Shown here one piece after another: positions 23,125-30,569 of a stretch of 31,667 bases of DNA. Location: positions 1 through 31,667 of the forward strand of contig JAEVZK010000061.1 in assembly GCA_023392285.1 (NCBI GenBank), given 5' to 3'. How positions within the stretch are numbered: the stretch's first letter is position 1; the number at the start of each line of letters is the position of its first letter. The notes under the pieces are model-generated. The model was not told the DNA's origin and did no database searches. It saw only the letters and a list, made by a program, of their open reading frames with translations. Source of the DNA: Armatimonadota bacterium. GTDB lineage: Bacteria > Armatimonadota > Fimbriimonadia > Fimbriimonadales > Fimbriimonadaceae. A program made the position numbers and the translations under genes.

Positions 23125-24222
23125 ATGCGAAGAGCAATTCTGATCGTCCTCGATGGCTGTGGTGCAGGAGAGGCACCTGACGCCGCAGCGTTCGGCGACA
23201 CCGATCATCCTGCGACCATCAAACATGTCTGGGAGCACGCGGGTGGGCTCAACCTTCCGAACCTCCAGCGATGTGGATTTCTCTCCGCCTGCCAAGTTCC
23301 CGTCGAGGCAAGTCCGGACGCATGCTACGGCCGCCTTCGCGAACTGTCCCAGGGTAAAGATTCAGTCACCGGACACTGGGAAATGATGGGCATCATTACT
23401 GAGACGCCCTTTCCGACTTATCCCGAAGGCTTTCCTGCGCCCCTGATATGGGACTTCGAGGAGAGGATCGGACGCGGTACGTTGGGAAATCGAGCTGCAA
23501 GCGGAACCGTGATCATTGAAGAGTTGGGAGGGGAACACGTCCGAACGGGCAAACCTATTGTCTACACAAGCGCCGACAGCGTGTTCCAGATTGCTTGCCA
23601 TGAAGACGTGGTTCCGCTCGATCAGTTATACGAATTCTGTCGAATCGCTCGAGAACTTTGCGTCGACCCAAACAATGTACAGCGGGTCATTGCTCGGCCG
23701 TTCATTGGATCGGTGGAAGTGGGATTCACTCGGACCCAGCATCGAAAAGACTTTCCTCTCACACCCCCTTACAACTTGGTGGACAAATTCGGAGATGTAT
23801 ACGGAGTGGGTGTGGTCCCGGAACTCTTCGGGGGCCGCGGATTTCGAACCACCAAGCGCACCGGCAACAACTCTGAGCACATCGTCGCCCTGAAGCGGGC
23901 AATGGCGAGCGAGGCACGTTTCATCTTTGCCAATTTTGAGGACTTCGACATGCTTTACGGTCACCGAAATGATCCAATTGGCTTCGCGAGGGCTCTGGAG
24001 GTATTCGACGAATACCTTGGCGACGTTCTCAACGAGCGGCGCGAAGAGGATCTGATCCTCTTAACCGCCGATCACGGCAACGATCCCACCACCCCTTCGA
24101 CCGACCACAGCCGCGAATACGTCCCCTTGGCGATCATTCAGAATGGCGGCAAAAAGGGCAATTTCGGAGATTTGGATGGAATGAACCAAATTGCTAAGCT
24201 GATCAGCGACTGGCTATGGTAA
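23125..24222 (+). CDS. deoB: Phosphopentomutase DeoB
   Basis: DeoB interconverts ribose/deoxyribose 1- and 5-phosphates, linking nucleoside salvage to central metabolism. It is an alkaline-phosphatase-superfamily enzyme with two metal ions. The N-terminal metal ligand is Asp10 in VLDGCGAGEAPDA; the phosphorylated Thr82 is in KDSVTGHWEMMG. Other signatures are YTSADSVFQIACHE, the metal-binding FANFEDFDMLYGHRNDP and LTADHGNDPTTPSTDHSREY. At 365 aa it is slightly short but complete. No proper Shine-Dalgarno spacing is seen; CACAAT ends 5 nt before the ATG, so a leaderless start is conceivable. It is divergent from the serine hydrolase across 91 bp. Confidence 0.95.
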   Translation: MRRAILIVLDGCGAGEAPDAAAFGDTDHPATIKHVWEHAGGLNLPNLQRCGFLSACQVPVEASPDACYGRLRELSQGKDSVTGHWEMMGIITETPFPTYPEGFPAPLIWDFEERIGRGTLGNRAASGTVIIEELGGEHVRTGKPIVYTSADSVFQIACHEDVVPLDQLYEFCRIARELCVDPNNVQRVIARPFIGSVEVGFTRTQHRKDFPLTPPYNLVDKFGDVYGVGVVPELFGGRGFRTTKRTGNNSEHIVALKRAMASEARFIFANFEDFDMLYGHRNDPIGFARALEVFDEYLGDVLNERREEDLILLTADHGNDPTTPSTDHSREYVPLAIIQNGGKKGNFGDLDGMNQIAKLISDWLW

Positions 24223-24285
24223 GTACCTTTTACTAAAAACTTATTGCTAAAGACTCTCGAACTGCACCGTTGTTCTATATTAGTA

Positions 24286-24303
24286 CTTAGGCGAGAGCCT
24301 AAG
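24286..24303 (+). promoter_or_regulatory. Leader stem-loop overlapping the ribosome site of the 106-aa gene
   Basis: CTTAGGC (24286-24292) pairs perfectly with GCCTAAG (24297-24303) around GAGA, a GNRA tetraloop. The 3' arm contains the first bases of the AAGGA ribosome site (24301-24305) that serves the ATG at 24311. As RNA it could mask the site; as DNA it is a small palindrome. The rest of the 88-bp gap after deoB shows only a TATATT hexamer at 24276-24281. Confidence 0.5.
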
Positions 24304-24310
24304 GAACTTT

Positions 24311-24631
24311 ATGAGCAACGGTTACGATCCTATTCTTCGTCAACTTACCTACGTGGTGGAGACCAATACTCTCAACATCACCATTCCGGGCCAGCCGGGT
24401 GACGTTACCAACTGGTATTACGTGATCAAAGTGATCGACGCAAACGGGAATCTGCCGTCTGTGAACACTTCGGCGACGCCGGGCGGCGGAAATATCTTGG
24501 CCACCGCCAATCCGTTCACAGTGGCGGCAAGCAACGCTCCCATCAACGTCCAGTTTGTCTTCGCCAATCAGCTGCCAACCGGATACGCAGAAATCGACGT
24601 GCAGATTATCGCAGCATTCGACGTTCCATAA
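24311..24631 (+). CDS. Unknown beta-rich protein (106 aa)
   Basis: I do not recognise a family. The 106-aa protein has no signal, membrane segment or cysteine. Alternating hydrophobic/polar stretches (QLTYVVETNTLNITIPGQ, NWYYVIKVIDANGN, INVQFVFANQLP, EIDVQIIAAFDVP) predict a small beta-sandwich, with a Gly/Ala/Ser-rich connection in the middle. AAGGA precedes the ATG, with part of it inside a stem-loop (24286-24303). It lies directly before the tandem cyclase genes on the same strand, 51 bp away, so it may belong to that signalling locus. A binding or structural role is only a guess. Confidence 0.7.
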   Translation: MSNGYDPILRQLTYVVETNTLNITIPGQPGDVTNWYYVIKVIDANGNLPSVNTSATPGGGNILATANPFTVAASNAPINVQFVFANQLPTGYAEIDVQIIAAFDVP

Positions 24632-24652
24632 ACCGAACGCTTGAATATTGGA

Positions 24653-24685
24653 CATAACACGTGTAGGCTTTCTACACGTGTTATG
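24653..24685 (+). promoter_or_regulatory. Perfect 14-bp inverted repeat ending on the cyclase start codon
   Basis: CATAACACGTGTAG (24653-24666) and CTACACGTGTTATG (24672-24685) are perfect inverted repeats with a 5-nt loop. The ATG of the cyclase gene (24683-24685) is the end of the second arm, paired with CAT at 24653. Each arm contains the 8-bp palindrome ACACGTGT, the two copies being 17 bp apart. It can act as an RNA hairpin hiding the start or as a two-site operator. No T-run follows, so it is not a standard terminator. Confidence 0.7.
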
Positions 24686-25642
24686 ACCTGTCTTCCGGAA
24701 GGGCATCTAACCTTCTTGCTCACCGACATTGCTGGCAGTACGGATTTGCTGCGCCGCGAGCCCAAGGCCATGGCCGAAGCGTTGGCCATGCACGATGCTG
24801 CCGCCTCCGCATACGTTAACACACATCGGGGTCAGCTGATCCGCCACCGAGGTGAGGGAGATAGCCTCTTCGCAGTTTTCCGCTCCGCCGGAGATGCGGT
24901 CAATTGTGCGCGGGATCTTCAGCGCGAATTTTCGACCGTAAAATGGCAGACATCCACGCCTCTGTTAGTGCGGATGGCTCTGCATTCTGGACGCGTGGAA
25001 GTGTTCGGCAGCGACTACCTGGGATTGCCTGTGAACCTGTGTGCACGCATCCGAAGCTTGGCCTTCGGTGGGCAAATTCTCGCGTCCGAACAGACCATTT
25101 CCGAAGCTGGTTTTAACAGTGCCAAGCGTCTTGGAGAGTTCAAGCTTAAAGATTTCGACGAGGCGGTAACGTTGTTCGAAATCGACGACGGAATCGGTGG
25201 ACGGTGCTTTGCCTTACCCTCGGCACTCCTCATTCCCGAATCCATACCTCGCTACCACGATGCCTTTGTGGGCCGGCGAGAGGAGATCGAAAAGATTGGG
25301 AAGAAGCTTACGAACGAAGGGGTCGTTTTGCTTCAGGGAAAGACCGGGGTAGGAAAGACGCGACTCGCGGTCGCCGCCCTCTTAGAGTCGGCGAGTGAAA
25401 CAGAAAGGATCACCTATTGCGAGTACGGCACCTTGTTCAACTGGTCCGAACTAGAAGGAACTGATGTCGCGATCGTGGATGGAATTCCGGTGGGATCGCC
25501 AGCTCCTCCAAAGAGTTCTTGCCGCATCATCGCGATTTCCGACCGTTTCGCATCTGCTTCGTCTCCCATGCGGCTTCATGGGCTTCGACTGCCAACGAAC
25601 CACCAGAATCGCATGCAAGATTGGCTCAGAAGCGAAACCTGA
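24683..25642 (+). CDS. Class III nucleotide cyclase - ATPase, N-terminal part of a TGA-interrupted cyclase-STAND-TPR protein
   Basis: From ATG 24683 this reads 319 aa to an in-frame TGA. The class III cyclase domain (residues 8-166) has both metal aspartates, Asp15 (LLTDIAGST) and Asp60 (RGEGDSLFAVF), the adenine-contact Asp111 (GSDYLGLPVN), and Asn118/Arg122 (VNLCARI). The usual Lys position is Arg56. A P-loop follows, GKTGVGKT (219-226), but the Walker B (DVAIVDG) and the later STAND SR motif (AISDRF) are eroded. Homology to the sister gene continues in the same frame after the TGA, so this is one gene broken by a nonsense codon or read through. A TTG at 24641 is in frame, but ATG with the motif LPEGHLTFLLTDI is the better start. 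Confidence 0.75.
   Translation: MTCLPEGHLTFLLTDIAGSTDLLRREPKAMAEALAMHDAAASAYVNTHRGQLIRHRGEGDSLFAVFRSAGDAVNCARDLQREFSTVKWQTSTPLLVRMALHSGRVEVFGSDYLGLPVNLCARIRSLAFGGQILASEQTISEAGFNSAKRLGEFKLKDFDEAVTLFEIDDGIGGRCFALPSALLIPESIPRYHDAFVGRREEIEKIGKKLTNEGVVLLQGKTGVGKTRLAVAALLESASETERITYCEYGTLFNWSELEGTDVAIVDGIPVGSPAPPKSSCRIIAISDRFASASSPMRLHGLRLPTNHQNRMQDWLRSET
25640..25642 (+). other. In-frame TGA interrupting the first cyclase-STAND-TPR gene
   Basis: The codon series is GAA ACC TGA ATT TTA. The reading frame stays open and homologous on both sides: before it, a degenerate STAND region; after it, ILFLDRLAV, matching VAMFVDRANW in the intact sister gene. A single C-to-T change from CGA (Arg) would create it. 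No selenocysteine context or frameshift is seen. Confidence 0.8.
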
Positions 25643-25651
25643 ATTTTATTT

Positions 25652-27079
25652 TTGGACCGCCTGGCTGTTTGTGCCCCGAGCAAGACTCGAGAAGATGAGC
25701 TTCCCTACAGACTTATTGATGCATTGGCGGCAACGAAAGGCAATCCACGCGACATCGAACACCTTGCCATCGCATTCGGAGCAGACGGCGAGGAGGCTCT
25801 GACCAAGTTTGCTCGAGTCGCTGAGCGCAAAAAAGGATACAACTCGCACGAACTTTCGCCCGATCTAGAGAAAAAGCTGCAGTGGCTGTGCCTGAGTCCG
25901 AGAGCCTGGTCCTTTGACTCGGCTGCGGCGATCGCTGGGCTGACTCCTGCAGATCGCGCTCGTCTCGAAGAACTCGGACTCGTCGAGTTAGATGAAAACT
26001 ACATCGCTCCGATAGCAGAGATGCCGATTGCTTCGCCCGCTTCCCTAAAGGCCTTTCAACGGAAGCAAGAGAGTTTCTGCTTTGAGATCGCTGAAAAGAT
26101 TGATATCCTCTGCGGCAAAGGTGAAGCTGAAGCGGGTCTCGCGATGGGAGATCAGGAGAAGGAGCACCTACTCGCCGTTACTTTTAGGCTGCAAACCAAA
26201 GACCCCGCTCGCTTCGTTAAACTGCTCTTTCTGCTCAGACGATACTTCGCTCGAAGGGTGGATGAGTCGGTGGTCGACCTCTATAAAGCGGCGTGCGAGT
26301 GCGACCTGCCTCCCTCGGAAGAGCAGGCTCACGTGTACAGTGGACTCGCCTACATCTATTGGGGGCGAGGTGAATACGCACGAGCGGAAGAGTATTACCT
26401 TCAGGCCCGCGATCGCTTTCAGCAGTTGGGGAATGAGAGAGACGCCTCCTCGATGGAGCACAACCTCGGCATCATTTTCTGCGAGAGCGGTGACAAATTA
26501 CGGGGCCGTACCATGCTTCAGAAGAGCTTCGAGACGGCCACGAGAGCAAATCACGAGATTATGGTGAGGTGGAGCCTGGTCAATCTTGCCAGAGTTGAGA
26601 ACGATCTCGGCAACTACAAAGCGGCAGAAGTTGCGGCAAAGCAGGCGTTGAAATCCTTTCCTGATGGCCAAGTGAACTTTACCGTGATGGGCATTTATCA
26701 GAATCTGGGCGACAGTTACTATCATCAGGGGAAAATCGAACAAGCGGCAAGCGCGATGTTGAGAGCGGTTGAGGGTGCGGTGGCAACCGAATCCGCCGCG
26801 GTGGCGACCGTTCTTTTTACCTTGGTCATCGCAATTCTGGTGAAAAAAGGAGAACTTGCCGATGCTGAGCGCCTTATCGGTTACTCGGAGACCATCGCTG
26901 ACGATAAGAACGGCGTTCCTTCGGATCGTCACATGCTGCTGCGAACAATCGCGAGCCTCGACATCAAAATTGCATTACCGGAAAACCAGCGAATCGCCTA
27001 CCGAGAATTTGGAAGGACCATGTCGTTTTCACAAGCCGCACGGTTGGCGATCATGGCGCTCCTTAAAATCACTTCCTGA
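25652..27079 (+). CDS. C-terminal part (STAND winged-helix and TPR region) of the TGA-interrupted cyclase protein
   Basis: This frame continues that of the upstream cyclase gene after its TGA. The first possible start is TTG 25652, with no ribosome site. The sequence contains the end of the STAND ATPase (LATKGN-like segment in LIDALAATKGNPRDIEHLA, where the sister has EGLPLAIELA), a winged-helix-like region (LSPDLEKKLQWLCLSPRAWSF), and TPRs from about residue 210 (HVYSGLAYIYWGRGEYARAE, SMEHNLGIIFCESGDKLRGR, MGIYQNLGDSYYHQGKIEQA). It has no cyclase or P-loop. It is most simply the downstream half of one broken protein of about 797 residues; independent translation as a TPR adaptor is possible but unsupported. 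Confidence 0.7.
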   Translation: MDRLAVCAPSKTREDELPYRLIDALAATKGNPRDIEHLAIAFGADGEEALTKFARVAERKKGYNSHELSPDLEKKLQWLCLSPRAWSFDSAAAIAGLTPADRARLEELGLVELDENYIAPIAEMPIASPASLKAFQRKQESFCFEIAEKIDILCGKGEAEAGLAMGDQEKEHLLAVTFRLQTKDPARFVKLLFLLRRYFARRVDESVVDLYKAACECDLPPSEEQAHVYSGLAYIYWGRGEYARAEEYYLQARDRFQQLGNERDASSMEHNLGIIFCESGDKLRGRTMLQKSFETATRANHEIMVRWSLVNLARVENDLGNYKAAEVAAKQALKSFPDGQVNFTVMGIYQNLGDSYYHQGKIEQAASAMLRAVEGAVATESAAVATVLFTLVIAILVKKGELADAERLIGYSETIADDKNGVPSDRHMLLRTIASLDIKIALPENQRIAYREFGRTMSFSQAARLAIMALLKITS

Positions 27080-27115
27080 AGAATCCTGTTGTAATTTATT
27101 CTTGTTATCAGAAAA

Positions 27116-29653
27116 GTGGCACAGTCGGGAACATTAACTTTTTTCATGACGGACGTGGTGGGAAGCACACGCCTTTGGGAAGAGCACCCTGACCAAATGC
27201 GACTGGTGCGCAAGCGGCATGAAGACATTATTGGCGAAGCGGTTCGACAGTTCGGCGGCGAGTTAATTTTAGAACAGGGGGAGGGTGATAGCACCTTCTC
27301 GATCTTTCAAGATGCGAATTCTGCTTTGCAGGCGGCTGAATCAGTTCGCGATCGTCTCGACCGTGAGGATTGGCCGCAAGATATCCAGTTGCGGGTAAGA
27401 GCAGGGCTACACAGCGGCGTGGCGGACTCTGTCGACCGAACGTACTACGGGAGGGCTGTCAATCGTGCGGCAAGAATCAGATCTGCTGGTCACGGGGGAC
27501 AAATTCTGCTCAGTCAGGCGACTCGCGAGCTGCTCGATCTCGAAAAGCGCAATCGGCTGACCGATCGAGGCTTTCACCGATTAAAGGATCTTCTCGAACC
27601 CATTCATCTGTACGAACTCCGGGAAAGCGACGCCCATTTTCCCCCGCTCAATACGCTCACCCGAACTTCCAAGAGCTTGCCAAGCTTCCTGACCACCTTC
27701 TGCGGCCGCGCCCACGACGTTAAGGAGGTTCTTCGACTTCTGACTCAGCGCCGATTTCTAACCCTTTTGGCCACGGGCGGGGTAGGGAAGACTCGTCTCG
27801 CCGTGCAAGTTGCGGCCGAAGTCTCCCATGATTTTCCTGGCGGCGTTGTATTCCTACCGCTCAACGCAAGCTCCACCCCCGATTCTGTCAATGCCCAACT
27901 CCTGGCAGAACTGTCACTGGAAAACTTGGAAGCTATCCCCGAGCTTCCGCTCCTATTGATCTTGGACAACTGTGAGTCAGCTCTGAAATGTGCCGCCCAA
28001 GTTTCTGAGCAGTGGCTACGAAGTCATCCTTCGATTTCAATTCTCGCGACAAGCCGGGAGCGCCTACGCGTTCCGGGGGAAAGTGGCTTTCAAATTCACC
28101 CGCTCCGCGTTCCTCCTCAGGATTCGCAGAGGCTAAGCTTGGAGGAATTAGCGGCGATTGATTCTGTCGCGATGTTCGTCGACCGGGCGAACTGGATCGA
28201 CGGCAACTTTCGATTGAACGAGGAAAACTTTCAAACGGTTGGAGCGATCTGCCGAAAGCTGGAGGGGCTGCCACTCGCGATCGAATTAGCAGTGCCGCGG
28301 CTCAAGGTTCTCAGCCCTAACGATCTGCTAGAGAGGCTCAGTCATCGGCTTAAAATGCTCCGGTCAACCGGAGAAACCGGAGAGTCCAGGCACCAGACGA
28401 TGCGGATGGTGCTGGAATCAAGCTTCAACACCCTCAGCCAAGGTGAAAGGACAGCGATTGGCGCTCTTTCCCAGGTGGAAGGTCCTTTCACTTTCGCGCT
28501 AGCGGAATATTTGCTTGAGGCGGACGATCTAGACGCTTCAATGCTTCTCGAGGGGCTCTTTGATAAGTCGCTCCTCCAGACAAGCGATTCAGGAAGTGGT
28601 GCGGTGTACATGCTGGAGCTGATTCGAGAATATGCACACGAGACCTGTACCGATCCGAGTTCTAGAGAAGCGATCCGAGCCCGAATTCTTCGCTTCGCGC
28701 TCCTTTTGATTGAAAACGGGAAGGCCGATCTAAATCTCCCGATCATGCTTCAAGCTTTGCACTTGTGCGGCGAGCACGATAACGACGCCGGTATCCGAAT
28801 TTGCACCGCGGTTTGGCGATACTGGACCTCAAAGGGTCTCCTCAAGGAAGGAAGAAGTTGTCTTCAGCGGTTTCTAGCCTCACCTTGCGCCGATCTCGAA
28901 TTATTTGGACAGGCGCTCAGCGCCGCGGGGACACTTGCCTATTACGACGGCGACGTCTCGGAAGCCGAAGACTGCTATCGACGGAGCTTAGGGGCCTACA
29001 AGGATTGCGGCTGCAATCACCGGGCAAGCGGAGCTTTAAGCAACCTTGGCTTGGTGTACACCTTGCAGGGCGACTTCCAAAGGGCCCGTGACCACTTTGC
29101 GCTGGCGGTCGACCAGCTAAGGTCGGGTCAGCCTGGAACGGCGCTTTCTAAGGCGCTCATCAATCTCGGCATGTCGATGCTCGATCTTGGGGACGAATCG
29201 GCAGCTGAAACGACTCTGACCGAAGCTCTTTCACTTCGTTCAGGTTTAAAGGAAAGCGACGATGCCGTCCTGCTTTGCAACTTAGCGCAGCTGGCGGCGT
29301 TGCGAGGAGCCAATGGACGCGCGGCCGAATTGTGTCGAAAGGCTTGTGACGTGGTTTTGGAGCTCGATGGAGATCAGCCATCCTTGCTTCAATTACTGAG
29401 AGTGTCCTGCTTTGTCTTGGTTCGATCAGACCAGTTGGAGGCCGCGAATCAAGTGTTCAAGCAGATCAAGAGTCTGAAAGGTGCTGAGGTCGTCGTTGAG
29501 AACGAATACGATCCTGAGATGTGGCGTGAAGTGAAGCAGAAGCTGAAGGAATGCAACGGTCCCCATCGCCCGCCGCTCCAATCGGGAACCCCAGCAGAAT
29601 TGCTGTATATTCTGCAAGAACTGCTTCAACCTCTTGCGGGTGAAGAAAAGTAG
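27116..29653 (+). CDS. Class III nucleotide cyclase - STAND (NB-ARC-like) ATPase - TPR signalling protein, intact paralogue
   Basis: This 845-aa protein has a class III cyclase domain (residues 5-170) with metal residues Asp13 (FFMTDVVGST) and Asp58 (EQGEGDSTFSIF) and Asn116/Arg120 (VNRAARI). The purine-specifying positions are Gln54 and Thr109 in place of Lys and Asp, so cAMP production is not certain. The STAND ATPase has Walker A ATGGVGKT (219-226), Walker B LLILDNCE (280-287), an SR-type sensor ATSRERL (311-317) and EGLPLAIELA near 395. A winged-helix region and TPRs (about 600-790) follow. Ligand binding by the TPRs probably drives ATPase oligomerisation and cyclase output. It is a tandem paralogue of the broken gene 36 bp upstream. 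The start is GTG. Confidence 0.88.
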   Translation: MAQSGTLTFFMTDVVGSTRLWEEHPDQMRLVRKRHEDIIGEAVRQFGGELILEQGEGDSTFSIFQDANSALQAAESVRDRLDREDWPQDIQLRVRAGLHSGVADSVDRTYYGRAVNRAARIRSAGHGGQILLSQATRELLDLEKRNRLTDRGFHRLKDLLEPIHLYELRESDAHFPPLNTLTRTSKSLPSFLTTFCGRAHDVKEVLRLLTQRRFLTLLATGGVGKTRLAVQVAAEVSHDFPGGVVFLPLNASSTPDSVNAQLLAELSLENLEAIPELPLLLILDNCESALKCAAQVSEQWLRSHPSISILATSRERLRVPGESGFQIHPLRVPPQDSQRLSLEELAAIDSVAMFVDRANWIDGNFRLNEENFQTVGAICRKLEGLPLAIELAVPRLKVLSPNDLLERLSHRLKMLRSTGETGESRHQTMRMVLESSFNTLSQGERTAIGALSQVEGPFTFALAEYLLEADDLDASMLLEGLFDKSLLQTSDSGSGAVYMLELIREYAHETCTDPSSREAIRARILRFALLLIENGKADLNLPIMLQALHLCGEHDNDAGIRICTAVWRYWTSKGLLKEGRSCLQRFLASPCADLELFGQALSAAGTLAYYDGDVSEAEDCYRRSLGAYKDCGCNHRASGALSNLGLVYTLQGDFQRARDHFALAVDQLRSGQPGTALSKALINLGMSMLDLGDESAAETTLTEALSLRSGLKESDDAVLLCNLAQLAALRGANGRAAELCRKACDVVLELDGDQPSLLQLLRVSCFVLVRSDQLEAANQVFKQIKSLKGAEVVVENEYDPEMWREVKQKLKECNGPHRPPLQSGTPAELLYILQELLQPLAGEEK

Positions 29654-29688
29654 CGAATGCGCAAGACTTTTACAATAAAATAACCAGC

Positions 29689-30201
29689 ATGCTATTGGCA
29701 CTTACTTGCAGTCTTTTAATGAGCCAGAACAAAACAGGCAAAGTTCAGATCCGCAACGCCGGGATGAGAGTCATGCTTGCTTCGGATGGATACGTTCCCA
29801 TCGTGAGTAATGTCACAGACGTTCCCGCTTCGAACGCGCAATACACGGAGTTGAATTTCAATGTCAGTCGACCGAATCAACCGATGCGCAGTGACCAAGA
29901 TCAGCTATGGGCTTTTTTCTTACGCCCGACCGATTTCAATAAGTTTGACAAGATTGTTCATGACGCGACGACCTTTGATGAAGTGAAGAGGCGGTTCCCA
30001 GGTCGATGCAGAAAAATTGAATGGAACCTAGGAGTGCCCCATCAGCCTTCTGACACAGATCAGCCTTACTACACTTTTGATGTTCGCCTAACCAATTGTG
30101 GGGAATGGTCTGAACAAGACTACAGCGTGTATCTTTGCGTCCTAGAGCCAGGTAACGGCACTCGTGACGATATTGTCGATCTGGGGCGACTGCTGCAGTG
30201 A
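29689..30201 (+). CDS. Unknown protein downstream of the cyclase pair (170 aa)
   Basis: I do not recognise this protein. It begins MLLALTCSLLMSQNKTG, a short hydrophobic stretch that could be a weak signal peptide, or the true start may be the ATG at residue 11 (29719). The rest looks beta-rich with scattered aromatic residues (YTELNFNVSRP, LWAFFLRPTDFNKF, YYTFDVRLTNCGEW, DYSVYLCVLEPG), suggesting a small beta-sandwich. There are four cysteines in the mature part or near it. It follows the intact cyclase gene by 35 bp on the same strand, so co-transcription is likely. No function can be stated. I found no good ribosome site before the first ATG. Confidence 0.65.
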   Translation: MLLALTCSLLMSQNKTGKVQIRNAGMRVMLASDGYVPIVSNVTDVPASNAQYTELNFNVSRPNQPMRSDQDQLWAFFLRPTDFNKFDKIVHDATTFDEVKRRFPGRCRKIEWNLGVPHQPSDTDQPYYTFDVRLTNCGEWSEQDYSVYLCVLEPGNGTRDDIVDLGRLLQ

Positions 30202-30229
30202 GAGCGGCGAAAATAGTTCGACGATCAGC

Positions 30230-30499
30230 TTAAATGCTGTAATCCGGTCGCTTTAGCCAGGCCTTCGGGACTGGCTTAAGGCCGCAGGCAACAGCGTTAA
30301 AATCGGCGCTCTTGATCACAGAGGTGGAGACCTTCAAAGTCACGGTACCGTGCGGGGTCTTCAGGCGAACAGTTTGCAGATTAGGGTTCTGCACCCGGTT
30401 CTTGTGCGGCGCTTTGTATTTCCAGCCCTGAGAGTGCTGGTTTCGAATGTGCTTGGCGTTGTTCGCCTTTTTACCGCTGACCTGACAAATCTTAGCCAT
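30230..30499 (-). CDS. rpmB: 50S ribosomal protein L28
   Basis: An 89-aa basic protein with the L28 beginning MAKICQVSGKKANNAKHIRNQHS and the NLQTVRL segment seen in the middle of bL28 proteins. It is somewhat longer than minimal L28 proteins and has a KVSTSVIKSADF stretch toward the C terminus, as is usual. It should bind 23S rRNA near the E site of the large subunit. It is downstream of ppa on the minus strand but has its own likely promoter at 30537-30566. GGTGA lies before the ATG. L33 (rpmG), a frequent neighbour, is not seen. Confidence 0.88.
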   Translation of the reverse strand: MAKICQVSGKKANNAKHIRNQHSQGWKYKAPHKNRVQNPNLQTVRLKTPHGTVTLKVSTSVIKSADFNAVACGLKPVPKAWLKRPDYSI

Positions 30500-30536
30500 G
30501 ATGTTTCACCGCCAGACTCGGCTGGCACAGAGGTAA

Positions 30537-30566
30537 ATAATACTCACTTTCACCCTGAGATTGCAA
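30537..30566 (-). promoter_or_regulatory. Predicted sigma70 promoter of rpmB
   Basis: On the minus strand TTGCAA (30561-30566) and TATTAT (30537-30542) lie 18 bp apart. The -10 box matches five of six consensus bases, the -35 box four. Transcription would start near 30530, about 30 nt before the rpmB start codon. The element begins just beyond the 3' end of ppa, so rpmB can be expressed independently of it. Confidence 0.5.
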
Positions 30567-30569
30567 GGT

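Noticed and set aside
24653..24685. The perfect inverted repeat as a rho-independent terminator of the 106-aa gene
   Set aside because: No T-run follows on the plus strand; the sequence after the stem is the start of the cyclase coding region.
25640..25642. TGA as a selenocysteine codon
   Set aside because: The sister protein has no Cys at the aligned site, no stem-loop like a SECIS element is evident directly after it, and the domain is not a redox enzyme.
24311..30201. Mobile element or genomic island boundaries around the cyclase block
   Set aside because: I see no integrase, transposase, terminal repeats or tRNA-adjacent attachment repeats, and base composition does not change noticeably.
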